A stretch of 64,000 bases of DNA from Olsenella massiliensis (lineage in GTDB: Bacteria; Actinomycetota; Coriobacteriia; Coriobacteriales; Atopobiaceae): contig NZ_LN898211.1 in the NCBI RefSeq assembly GCF_001457795.1, positions 441,038-505,037 of the forward strand, given 5' to 3'. Below the pieces are notes generated by a model that was not told the origin of the DNA, did no database searches, and saw only the letters and a list, made by a program, of their open reading frames with translations. Below are positions 27,965 to 36,123 of the stretch, piece after piece (positions within the stretch are counted from its first letter, which is position 1; each line of letters opens with the position of its first letter). Both the position numbers and the translations under genes were made by a program.

Positions 27965-29308
27965 ATGAGGTACTTTGGCACAGACGGGTTTCGCGGCAGG
28001 GCGAACGAGGGCCTCAACGTTGACCATGCCTATAAGATCGGTCGCTTCGTGGGCTGGTACTACGGCGCTCGCCTGAACAAGAAGGCTCGTGTCGTCATCG
28101 GCAAGGACACCCGCCGTTCCAGCTACATGTTTGAGTCGGCCCTGGTCGCGGGTCTCGTCGCCTCGGGCGCCGACGCCTACATGCTGCACGTCATCCCCAC
28201 GCCCGGCGTCTCCTACGAAACGGTGGACGGCCAGTTTGACTGCGGCATCATGATCACGGCCAGCCATAACCCCTACACGGACAACGGCATCAAGCTGGTC
28301 GGCGGCGAGGGATACAAGATGGACGAGTCCGTCCTCGCGCAGATCGAGGACTACATCGACGGCAAGGTGGAGGTGCCTCTCGCCACGGCGGACGCCATCG
28401 GCTGCACGGTGGATTACATGCAGGGGCGCAACCGTTACATCGCACACCTCATCGCAAGCGCCAACTTCTCCCTCCAGGGCGTCAAGGTGGGGCTCGACTG
28501 CGCCAACGGCGCGGCGTCGTCTGTTGCCAAGCCCGTGTTTGACGCGCTGGGTGCCGACGTCCGCGTCATCAACAACGCGCCCAACGGCTTCAACATCAAC
28601 GTGGACTGCGGGTCCACCCACATCGAGCGCCTGCAGCGCCACGTCCTCGAGCAGGGTCTTGACGTGGGCTTTGCCTATGACGGCGACGCCGATCGCTGTC
28701 TGGCGGTGGACGAGAGGGGCCGCGTCGTCGATGGCGACCTCATCCTGTACGTCTGCGGCAAGTACCTGCACAAGCACGGCCGTCTGGCGGCAGGCATGGT
28801 CGTCCCCACAATCATGAGCAACTACGGCCTCCTCAAGGCCTTTGACCAGGCGAGCCTCTCGTACACCACCACCGACGTGGGCGACAAGAACGTCTATGCC
28901 TGCATGCGCGAGAACGGCTACTCGCTGGGCGGCGAGCAGTCCGGTCACGTCATCTTTGGTGACATCGAGCGCACGGGCGACGGCATCATGACCAGCCTTC
29001 GCATCATGGAGGTCATCCGGGCGGAGCGCGAGACCCTCAGCCAGCTCGTGGCGCCGGTCAAGCTCTATCCGCAGCAGCTCGTGAACGTCCGAGTTGCCGA
29101 CAAGGTCGCCGCCATGGAGGCCGCGGAGGTCAAGGCGGCCGTCGAGCGCGCGGAGGGCTTCCTGGCGGGCAACGGGCGCGTCCTCGTGCGCGCGAGCGGC
29201 ACGGAGCCTTTGGTCCGCGTGCTGGCGGAGGCGCCGACGGACGACCTGTGCGCCGAGGCCAACGCGATCGTCCTGCGCGCGCTCCAGCCGTTTGCGACGC
29301 AGGAATAG
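27965..29308 (+). CDS. glmM: Phosphoglucosamine mutase
   Basis: A 447-residue enzyme converting glucosamine-6-phosphate to glucosamine-1-phosphate for UDP-GlcNAc and peptidoglycan. Motifs: YFGTDGFRGRAN at the N-terminus, the phosphoserine loop TASHNPYTDNGIK, the metal loop DGDADRC, the sugar loop GGEQSGHVIF and the phosphate loop RASGTEPLVRV. The length is typical. ATG 27965 follows GGGAGG; a longer frame from 27944 has no better site. glmS follows 75 bp downstream, so the two consecutive steps of amino-sugar synthesis are adjacent. Confidence 0.97.
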   Translation: MRYFGTDGFRGRANEGLNVDHAYKIGRFVGWYYGARLNKKARVVIGKDTRRSSYMFESALVAGLVASGADAYMLHVIPTPGVSYETVDGQFDCGIMITASHNPYTDNGIKLVGGEGYKMDESVLAQIEDYIDGKVEVPLATADAIGCTVDYMQGRNRYIAHLIASANFSLQGVKVGLDCANGAASSVAKPVFDALGADVRVINNAPNGFNINVDCGSTHIERLQRHVLEQGLDVGFAYDGDADRCLAVDERGRVVDGDLILYVCGKYLHKHGRLAAGMVVPTIMSNYGLLKAFDQASLSYTTTDVGDKNVYACMRENGYSLGGEQSGHVIFGDIERTGDGIMTSLRIMEVIRAERETLSQLVAPVKLYPQQLVNVRVADKVAAMEAAEVKAAVERAEGFLAGNGRVLVRASGTEPLVRVLAEAPTDDLCAEANAIVLRALQPFATQE

Positions 29309-29383
29309 CATTTGGGAAACGTGGTGTGACGACGGCCCCCGCGCGGGCATGCGGGCGGCACAGACGGTCGAAAGGAGCCGCGC

Positions 29384-31228
29384 ATGTGCGGAATCGTTGG
29401 GTTCACGGGAACGAGCCAGGCAAGCCACTACCTGCTCCAGGGCTTGGCGACGCTGGAGTATCGCGGCTATGACTCCGCCGGCGTCGCGGTGGTCTCGCCG
29501 TCGGGCAACCTGCATGTGGTGAAATGCCAGGGCAGGGTCGCCACCCTGCGGGAGCGCTGTGACAACGCCAACCTCGTGGGAACGTGCGGCATCGGCCACA
29601 CCCGTTGGGCCACGCACGGCGCTCCGGCCGACAAGAACGCCCATCCCCACGTGGACTGCACGGGCAGGATCGCCATCGTCCACAACGGCATCATCGAGAA
29701 CTTCGAGGACCTGCGTCGCGACCTGCTCGCCGCCGGCCACGAGTTCAAGAGCGAGACGGACTCCGAGGTCATCGTGCACCTCATCGAGGACGCCTGGAAC
29801 GGTCCGGCCAAGGGCGACCTTGCCGGCGCCGTGCGCAACGCCGTCGCGCGCCTCGAGGGCTCCTGGGCCATCGCGGCCGTCTGCTCCGACGACCCCGGCA
29901 CGGTCGTCGTGACCCGCAAGGGCAGCCCGCTGGTCGTCGCCTCCACCGACGACGGCGCCTACGCCGCCTCCGACGTCATGCCCCTCTCGGCCATCACGAG
30001 CCACGTCACGCAGCTTGACGACGGCGACGTGGCGGTTCTCTCCCCGGACGGCGGCGTCGCCATAACGGACGCCGCCGGCAACCCCGTGCACTCGCCTGCG
30101 ACGCTCGACATCGACTGGGATGCCTCCGCTGCCACGCTGGGCGGATATCCCGACTTCATGGGCAAGGAGATCGCCGAGCAGCCCGAGGCCATCGAGCGTC
30201 TGCTCAAGGAACGCCTGGGTGCCCACGGCATCGAGATGGACGAGCTTGACATGACGGACGAGGAGCTCGCGCAGATCGACCGCATCTACATCGTCGGCTG
30301 CGGCACCTCCTACCACGTGGGCATCATCGCCAAGACGCTCATCGAGCACTGGGCCCGGGTCTTAGTCTCGGTGGAGTATGCCTCCGAGTTCAACTACGCC
30401 GACGTGCTCGTGACCGACCACACGCTCTGCCTCATCATCACGCAGTCCGGCGAGACGGCCGACACGCTCTCGGCCGCCCGCCGCCTCAGGGGCATGGGCT
30501 GCAAGGTCTTTGCCATCACCAACGTCCTGGGAAGCTCCGCCGCCCGCGAGAGCGACGGCACCCTCTACGTGCAGGCCGGCCCCGAGGTGGCCGTCGCCTC
30601 CACGAAGGCCTACACCGCCCAGATGGTGGCCTCCGCCCTCGTCGGCCTGCGTCTGGCGCTGGCCAACGGCAGCATGAGCCAGGCGGAGGTCGAGAAGGTC
30701 TATCACGAGCTTGAGCTGGTGCCCGACCTCATGCGCGAGGTGCTCAGCCGCAGCTGGCAGGACAAGCAGGCCGTGCCCATCTTCCGCGACGCCCCTGCGG
30801 CGCTGTACCTGGGCCGCGGCACCAACTCCACGACCGCTTACGAGGGCGCTCTCAAGATGAAGGAGATCGCCTACGTCCACGCCGAGGCCTACCCCGCCGG
30901 CGAGATGAAGCATGGTCCCATCGCCCTCATCGAGCCCGGGTTTCCGGTGCTGGCCGTGGTGCCCGCCGACCACGTGCACGACAAGACCGTGAGCAACGTC
31001 ATGGAGTCCATCGCCCGCGGCGCCCGCGTCGTCGCCGTGGCGACTGACGGTGACGAGAAGCTTGCCAAGCTCTGCGACCAGGTGCTCTGGGTGCCGCCCA
31101 TGGACGAGTACCTGGTGCCCATCGTCGCCGTGGTGCACCTTCAGATGCTCGCACGCTACGTGGCAAAGGCCAAGGGGCTCGACGTTGACAAGCCGCGCAA
31201 CCTGGCGAAGTCCGTCACGGTGGAGTAG
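29384..31228 (+). CDS. glmS: Glucosamine-6-phosphate synthase (isomerizing)
   Basis: A 614-residue glutamine-dependent amidotransferase that makes glucosamine-6-phosphate from fructose-6-phosphate. The N-terminal Ntn glutaminase begins MCGIVGFTG, where Cys2 is the nucleophile after Met removal, and has GHTRWATHG. Two SIS sugar-isomerase domains follow, with the CGTSYH and GRG-type GRGTNS motifs and SGETADT. The end is PRNLAKSVTVE, with the catalytic C-terminal Lys region. GAAAGGAG precedes the ATG. No glmS ribozyme core is evident in the 75-bp gap after glmM, which is too short for one. Confidence 0.97.
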   Translation: MCGIVGFTGTSQASHYLLQGLATLEYRGYDSAGVAVVSPSGNLHVVKCQGRVATLRERCDNANLVGTCGIGHTRWATHGAPADKNAHPHVDCTGRIAIVHNGIIENFEDLRRDLLAAGHEFKSETDSEVIVHLIEDAWNGPAKGDLAGAVRNAVARLEGSWAIAAVCSDDPGTVVVTRKGSPLVVASTDDGAYAASDVMPLSAITSHVTQLDDGDVAVLSPDGGVAITDAAGNPVHSPATLDIDWDASAATLGGYPDFMGKEIAEQPEAIERLLKERLGAHGIEMDELDMTDEELAQIDRIYIVGCGTSYHVGIIAKTLIEHWARVLVSVEYASEFNYADVLVTDHTLCLIITQSGETADTLSAARRLRGMGCKVFAITNVLGSSAARESDGTLYVQAGPEVAVASTKAYTAQMVASALVGLRLALANGSMSQAEVEKVYHELELVPDLMREVLSRSWQDKQAVPIFRDAPAALYLGRGTNSTTAYEGALKMKEIAYVHAEAYPAGEMKHGPIALIEPGFPVLAVVPADHVHDKTVSNVMESIARGARVVAVATDGDEKLAKLCDQVLWVPPMDEYLVPIVAVVHLQMLARYVAKAKGLDVDKPRNLAKSVTVE

Positions 31229-31284
31229 GTCCAGCCTGTAGGGTCGTGGCGCGCGCGGGCGCGCGGAAGAGGGGAACGTGTCAG

Positions 31285-31953
31285 ATGGCGTTTGCCGGCA
31301 TTGGCGTTGACATGGTGGAGATCGCGCGCATGGCGCGGGTCATGGAGAGACGTCCCAGCTTCCTCGACCGCGTGTTCACCGCCGAGGAGCGCGCCTACTG
31401 CGACGGCAGCGCCCGGCCCGCCCATCATTACGCCGCCCGCTTCGCCGCCCGCGAGGCCGTTCTCAAGGCGCTGGGCGTTGGCTTCTCCGAGGGCGTGGGC
31501 CTGGCCGACGTCTCGGTCGCGCGCGGCGAGTACGGTCGCCCCTCGTGCGTGCTCAACGGGCGCGCCGCCCAGATCGCCCGCGAGAGGGGGGTGCAGGAGG
31601 TGGAGCTCTCGCTCTCGTTCACGCGCGAGCTTGCCGTGGCAAACGCGCTCGCCGTGACGCAGGACGTCAGGCCCCGCCAGGACGAGAGGCCCACCCCCCG
31701 GGAGGAGCTGGCGCGGTCGTTCAAGCGCGCCCGCTCGGTGATTGACGAACTTGACCGCCTCCAGGACGGCATAACGGATACATTAGAGGGGACGCCGGAT
31801 TCCGTGCGCCGCGCGGGCGAGGGCCCTCACGCCAGCGCGGATGATGACCCTGCGGGGCAGGCGACGGCCGAGGGCGCTCTCGCGCGGGGGGCGACGACTC
31901 CGGCGGACGACCATGAGCGACCAGGGAGCGTGACAGCATGCAGCCAGTCCTAA
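31285..31953 (+). CDS. acpS: Holo-ACP synthase with C-terminal extension
   Basis: A 222-residue phosphopantetheinyl transferase that converts apo- to holo-acyl carrier protein. The catalytic core is residues 1-127: GIGVDMVEIARM (metal Asp), RVFTAEERAYC, AARFAAREAVLKALG (metal Glu and CoA-binding Lys) and a LSLSFTRELAVANALA end, in which the common LSISH reads LSFTR. Typical AcpS is 120 to 130 residues. Here about 95 more residues follow: a charged predicted helix (ELARSFKRARSVIDELDRL), then an acidic disordered tail that overlaps the next gene by 16 bp. ATG 31285 follows GAGGGGA. Downstream are nnr, alr, udg and tsaE. Confidence 0.88.
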   Translation: MAFAGIGVDMVEIARMARVMERRPSFLDRVFTAEERAYCDGSARPAHHYAARFAAREAVLKALGVGFSEGVGLADVSVARGEYGRPSCVLNGRAAQIARERGVQEVELSLSFTRELAVANALAVTQDVRPRQDERPTPREELARSFKRARSVIDELDRLQDGITDTLEGTPDSVRRAGEGPHASADDDPAGQATAEGALARGATTPADDHERPGSVTACSQS

Positions 31954-33530
31954 ACGTCGAGGACGTCAGGCGGGTGGAGGAGGCCCTCACCGACGTAGGC
32001 GTGAGCATTTCCGAGCTCATGCACCGTGCCGGCATCTCCGCGGCTCGCGAGGTGCTGGGGCTTCCCAAGGTGGAGAACGTGGCGGTCCTCTGCGGCCTGG
32101 GCAACAACGGCGGCGACGGGTGGGTGTGCGCCGAGCATCTGCGCGGCAAGGGCGTCAACGTGACCTGCGTGAGCCCCCTGGCCCCCGATGACATCCGAGG
32201 CGACCTCGCGCGCGTCGTCGCCAGCAGCGCGGAGCGCTCGGGCGTGCCCGTGATGGTGGCGCCTCCTCGCGACCAGCTCGAGGAGCTCCTGTCGGGCAGC
32301 GACGTCATCGTCGACGCCATGCTGGGGACGGGGTTTCACGGTCTGCCCCGTGCGCCCTTTGACATCTGGATCGGCTGCGTCAACGAGTCCGGCGCGCGCG
32401 TCGTCGCCATCGACGTGCCCAGCGGCCTCTCGGCGCAGACGGGGCTCGCCCAGGGGGCCTGCGTCGCGGCGGACCTGACGATCACCATGCTCGTGCTCAA
32501 GCCGGGCCTGCTCGCCGACTGCGGGCGCGACGTCTGCGGGACCATCGTGGTCGCGCCGCTCGCCGAGCAGACGGAACGCCTCGTCGTCGATGCCGACCCC
32601 GTGGCCTGGCGGGCCGACCTCGAGGACTACGCCGGCATGCTCGCGCCGCTCTCGTATGCGGATGACAAGTTCACCCGCGGGTCGGTGCTGGTGGTGGGGG
32701 GGTCGCAGCGCTTCGTGGGCGCTCCGGTGATGGCCGCCCTGGCCGCCGTGACGCTGGCCGTGCCGGCGCCCATCGCACCCATCGTCCAGTCTCAGCTGCT
32801 CGAGATACCCGTCCTCGCGCTTCCCGCCTCGGACAGCGGCACCTTCTCCTCCGAGGCCGCCGACAAGGTGGCGGAGCTGGCCCGCAAGCGCTCCTGCACG
32901 CTGGTGGGGCCGGGCATGCGCGTTAACGCCGGCACGGTCGCCGTCGTGTCCCGGCTGCTCACGACCGAGGTGCCGCTGGTGGTGGACGCCGATGGCCTCA
33001 ACTGCATCTCGCGCCTCACCTCAAACGCCCTTGACGACTTCCCCGAGCTGATCCGAAGGCAGAGGCCGCTCGTCCTGACGCCGCACCGCGGCGAGCTCGG
33101 CAGGCTCGTGGGTCTTCAGGATACGCCGCCGGCCTCCCTCACGGCGGCCATGGAGGCGGCGCGGCGCATCGTGTGGTCCGACGGGGGCAGCGAGATCTGC
33201 GTGGTGGCCAAGGGGTCCGCAACCGCGTGCGTGAGCACGGAGGTGGCCGTGCTGCCCAAGCCCGGCCCCGCCTCCCTCGCCACTGCCGGGTCGGGCGACG
33301 TGCTGGGGGGCGTGCTGGCGGCGCTGCTCTCGCGAGGCGAGGTGGACAACGCCGACCTGCCCGTGCTCAGCGCGCTCGCCTGCGAGATTCACGGCTATGC
33401 CGGACAGCTCGCCGTCGAGCGGCGCGGGTCGAGGGGCGTCATGGCGCTCGACATCATCGACAGCCTGGGGCTTGCGCAGGACGCCCTGGAAGAGGACATC
33501 GCCTTCCCCGAAGGCAATCCAAAGGAGTAG
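31938..33530 (+). CDS. nnr: Bifunctional NAD(P)HX epimerase / dehydratase
   Basis: A 530-residue repair enzyme for hydrated NAD(P)H. The N-terminal YjeF_N (NnrE epimerase) domain spans about 1-215, with LCGLGNNGGDGWVCAEHL and AIDVPSGLSAQTG. The C-terminal ribokinase-like dehydratase domain (NnrD, about 230-515) has VVGGSQRFVGAPVMAALAA, GPGMR, VVDADGLN, LTPHRGELGRL and the catalytic ATAGSGDVLGG. ATG 31938 lies inside the end of acpS with GGGAG upstream, and its stop is three bases before alr. The acpS-nnr-alr order is common in Gram-positives. Confidence 0.95.
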   Translation: MQPVLNVEDVRRVEEALTDVGVSISELMHRAGISAAREVLGLPKVENVAVLCGLGNNGGDGWVCAEHLRGKGVNVTCVSPLAPDDIRGDLARVVASSAERSGVPVMVAPPRDQLEELLSGSDVIVDAMLGTGFHGLPRAPFDIWIGCVNESGARVVAIDVPSGLSAQTGLAQGACVAADLTITMLVLKPGLLADCGRDVCGTIVVAPLAEQTERLVVDADPVAWRADLEDYAGMLAPLSYADDKFTRGSVLVVGGSQRFVGAPVMAALAAVTLAVPAPIAPIVQSQLLEIPVLALPASDSGTFSSEAADKVAELARKRSCTLVGPGMRVNAGTVAVVSRLLTTEVPLVVDADGLNCISRLTSNALDDFPELIRRQRPLVLTPHRGELGRLVGLQDTPPASLTAAMEAARRIVWSDGGSEICVVAKGSATACVSTEVAVLPKPGPASLATAGSGDVLGGVLAALLSRGEVDNADLPVLSALACEIHGYAGQLAVERRGSRGVMALDIIDSLGLAQDALEEDIAFPEGNPKE

Positions 33531-33533
33531 ACG

Positions 33534-34793
33534 ATGGCCCGAATGGACGAGGGATGGGGCGTCAGGGACGAGAGGCGCCCGAGGGGCGGCGCGTCTCGCA
33601 TCGGTCGTACGGGGCTGGCCCAGGACGACGCGCTGCGCAACTGCCCCGACGACCGCTGGGCCTGGGTCGAGGTGGACCTTGACGCCGTCCGCGCCAACGT
33701 GCGGGCCTTCAGGGCGCTTCTCGCGCGGGGCACCAAAATGATGTGCGCCGTCAAGGCGGACGCGTACGGCCATGGCGCGGTCGCCTGCGCGCGCGCCATG
33801 CATGACGCAGGCGCCGACCAGTTTGCCGTGGCCACCGTGGCCGAGGGCGTGGCGCTGCGCGAGGCGGGCATAACCTGGCCCATCCTCGTGCTGGGGGAGC
33901 CCCCTGCGACCGTGCTTGACACCCTCATCGAGCATGACGTCATGCCGACGGTGTACACGAGCGAGTTCGCGCTCGCCTATGGCGAGCGGGCGGCCGCCCT
34001 GGGCACGGTGGGCAAGTACCATCTTGCCATCGACACGGGCATGACGCGCATCGGCGTGCTCCCCTCGGAGGCGGTGGAGCTCAGGCGCATGATCGACTTC
34101 CATCGCGGTCTCGCGTGCGCGGGCACCTTCACGCACTTTGCCACGGCGGACGTGATCGGCGACTGGGACTTCAAGCAGCAGGCGCGACGCTTCTCGCAGA
34201 CCGTCGGCGCCCTGGAGGAGGCGGGGCTGGAGCACGGCCTGGTGCACTGCGACAACACGCCCGCCACGGTGCTCCATCCCGAGCTTGACTTTGACATGTG
34301 CCGCGTGGGCATCGGCCTGTACGGCCTGCATCCCGCCGACACGACGGTCAGGCGCATTGACCTCGTGCCGGCCATGAGCGTGCGCGCCCGCGTCACCAGG
34401 GCGATCTTCCCTGCCGTCGGCGAGGGGGTCAGCTACGGCCTGACCTATCGCGTCCCCACGCCCAACATCCAGGTCGCCACCGTCCCGATCGGCTATGCCG
34501 ACGGGCTCGCTCGCTCGCTGTCCAACCGCATGGACGTGATCGTGGCGGGCCAGCGCCAGCGCCAGGTGGGACGCATCTGCATGGACCAGCTCATGTTTTC
34601 CGTGGACGTCAGCAAGAGGCGCCCTCACAGCGTCGAGACGACCGCGCCCGTCGCCCCGGGCGACGTCGTCACCATCATGGGTCGCGACGGAGACGAGTAC
34701 ATCGACGCGGACGAGATGGCGACGCTCCGAGACACAATCAACTACGAGGTCACCTGCAACTTTGGGCAGCGGCTGCCCAAGGTCTACGTGTGA
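33534..34793 (+). CDS. alr: Alanine racemase
   Basis: A 419-residue PLP enzyme providing D-alanine for peptidoglycan. The PLP-lysine motif is MCAVKADAYGHGAVAC (about residue 75). The alpha/beta barrel includes HLAIDTGMTRIGV, and the C-terminal domain has the catalytic Tyr in GVSYGLTYRVP and the CMDQLMFSVD motif. About 38 extra Arg/Asp-rich residues precede the usual start WAWVEVDLDAVRAN. The ATG at 33534 follows the nnr stop by three bases with AAGGAG overlapping the nnr end, so this longer start is well supported. Confidence 0.95.
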   Translation: MARMDEGWGVRDERRPRGGASRIGRTGLAQDDALRNCPDDRWAWVEVDLDAVRANVRAFRALLARGTKMMCAVKADAYGHGAVACARAMHDAGADQFAVATVAEGVALREAGITWPILVLGEPPATVLDTLIEHDVMPTVYTSEFALAYGERAAALGTVGKYHLAIDTGMTRIGVLPSEAVELRRMIDFHRGLACAGTFTHFATADVIGDWDFKQQARRFSQTVGALEEAGLEHGLVHCDNTPATVLHPELDFDMCRVGIGLYGLHPADTTVRRIDLVPAMSVRARVTRAIFPAVGEGVSYGLTYRVPTPNIQVATVPIGYADGLARSLSNRMDVIVAGQRQRQVGRICMDQLMFSVDVSKRRPHSVETTAPVAPGDVVTIMGRDGDEYIDADEMATLRDTINYEVTCNFGQRLPKVYV

Positions 34794-34836
34794 GCGCGTG
34801 AGGGACGGTGGCCGTGGGCGAAGGGAGCCCCCTGAC

Positions 34837-35469
34837 ATGAGCGCACTCAAGATACCCGGGCATGACGCCCCGGCGCCCGGCGAGGTCGCCTTGGACGAGA
34901 TTCGGGCGGTCATGGGCGACTGCCTGCGCTGCGAGCTGGGACAGACGCGCACCAACATCGTGTTTGGCGTCGGCAACCCGCACGCGCGCGTCATGTTCAT
35001 CGGCGAGGGTCCCGGACGAAACGAGGACCTTCAGGGGGAGCCCTTCGTGGGCGCGGCGGGCCACAAGCTCGACGAGCTGCTCTCGGTGGCCGAGCTCACG
35101 CGCGACGAGGTCTACATCGCCAACGTGGTCAAGTGTCGTCCGCCGGGCAACCGCAACCCCAAGCCCGGCGAGATCGAGGCCTGCTCGCCCTTCCTGAGGG
35201 AGCAGGTGCGCAGCGTCTGGCCCGACATGATCGTGACGCTGGGAAACTTTGCCTCGCAGTGGCTGCTCAAGACCGAGCGGGGCGTCACCAAGCTCCGGGG
35301 CGCGCTCTATCAGGTGGGCCACTTTGTGGTGTGCCCCACCTTCCATCCCGCCGCCTGCATCTACCACGCCGACTGGCTGCCCCTGCTCAGGGAGGACCTC
35401 GCCATGGCGGGGGCGTGGCTCAGGGCCAACCCCGAGGCGTCTGACGAGGGGGCAAAGGATGGAAGCTGA
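34837..35469 (+). CDS. udg: Family 4 (Fe-S) uracil-DNA glycosylase
   Basis: A 210-residue DNA-repair glycosylase that removes uracil from DNA. Motif A is GEGPGRNEDLQGEPFVG, and motif B has HP in CPTFHPAACIY. Four cysteines that ligate the [4Fe-4S] cluster are visible: CLRC near residue 28, and Cys in VVKCRPP and EACSPF. The length matches family 4 enzymes. The ATG at 34837 follows AAGGGAG. The end overlaps the tsaE start by 11 bp, so it is part of the acpS-to-tsaE operon, although its repair role is unrelated to neighbours. Confidence 0.92.
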   Translation: MSALKIPGHDAPAPGEVALDEIRAVMGDCLRCELGQTRTNIVFGVGNPHARVMFIGEGPGRNEDLQGEPFVGAAGHKLDELLSVAELTRDEVYIANVVKCRPPGNRNPKPGEIEACSPFLREQVRSVWPDMIVTLGNFASQWLLKTERGVTKLRGALYQVGHFVVCPTFHPAACIYHADWLPLLREDLAMAGAWLRANPEASDEGAKDGS

Positions 35470-35965
35470 GTTCGTGACGACGTCCCAGGACGAGACGATC
35501 GCGCTTGGTCGCAGCCTGGGCGGCCTTCTGCGCCCGGGAGACGTGCTCGTGCTCACAGGCGACCTGGGCGCCGGCAAGACGCAGCTCACCAAGGGCATCG
35601 CGGCGGGCATGGGGGTGGCTGGCGACGTGACGAGCCCCACCTTCACCATCGAGATGGTCTATCGGGGCTCAGAGCTGCCTCTGTACCACTTTGACCTCTA
35701 CCGCCTCTCTGACCCCGACGAGCTCGTCGACGTGGGCCTCTACGACGTGCTCGGCGGCGACGGGCCCTGCGTCATCGAATGGGGCGAGCAGTTTGTCGAG
35801 CAGATCGGCGACGAGCGCGTGGACGTCTTCGTGTCTCGGCTTGACGGGCAGGTCGCGCCCGGCGTGGAGCCGCCGCGGTCGCTGCGCCTCGTGTCTCACG
35901 ACGCGCGCGGCGACAAGCTGGTTGGTGCGCTGCGCGACATGGTGGGAGGCGGCGCCCGGGTGTAG
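35459..35965 (+). CDS. tsaE: tRNA threonylcarbamoyladenosine ATPase TsaE
   Basis: A 168-residue P-loop ATPase needed with TsaB and TsaD for t6A37 on ANN-decoding tRNAs. Walker A is TGDLGAGKTQLTKG, followed by the family motif TSPTFTIEMVY, HFDLYRLSDPDEL, and Walker B-like VIEWGEQ. The start ATG 35459 is inside the udg 3' end. The partner genes tsaB and tsaD follow as a fusion 158 bp later, so the whole t6A complex apart from TsaC is encoded here. Confidence 0.94.
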   Translation: MEAEFVTTSQDETIALGRSLGGLLRPGDVLVLTGDLGAGKTQLTKGIAAGMGVAGDVTSPTFTIEMVYRGSELPLYHFDLYRLSDPDELVDVGLYDVLGGDGPCVIEWGEQFVEQIGDERVDVFVSRLDGQVAPGVEPPRSLRLVSHDARGDKLVGALRDMVGGGARV

Positions 35966-36123
35966 TCGTCCTTGGCGCCCCCGGTCGCCCACAGCCTCAG
36001 CCCCCCGGCCCTGGACCGCAGGCGTGACCCGCCCGCTCTTTGCAAGAGGGCTACACTAGCCCCCGTACCCACCGACCGATGCCGACCGCGGCGTGCGCGG
36101 CCGACGGATTGGCTGATGCCATC

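Noticed and set aside
29309-29383. glmS ribozyme/riboswitch
   Set aside because: The 75-bp gap is too short for the roughly 150-nt ribozyme and no core sequence is seen.
27899-30349. 816-codon antisense frame over glmM and glmS
   Set aside because: Same effect; both sense genes are certain from catalytic motifs.
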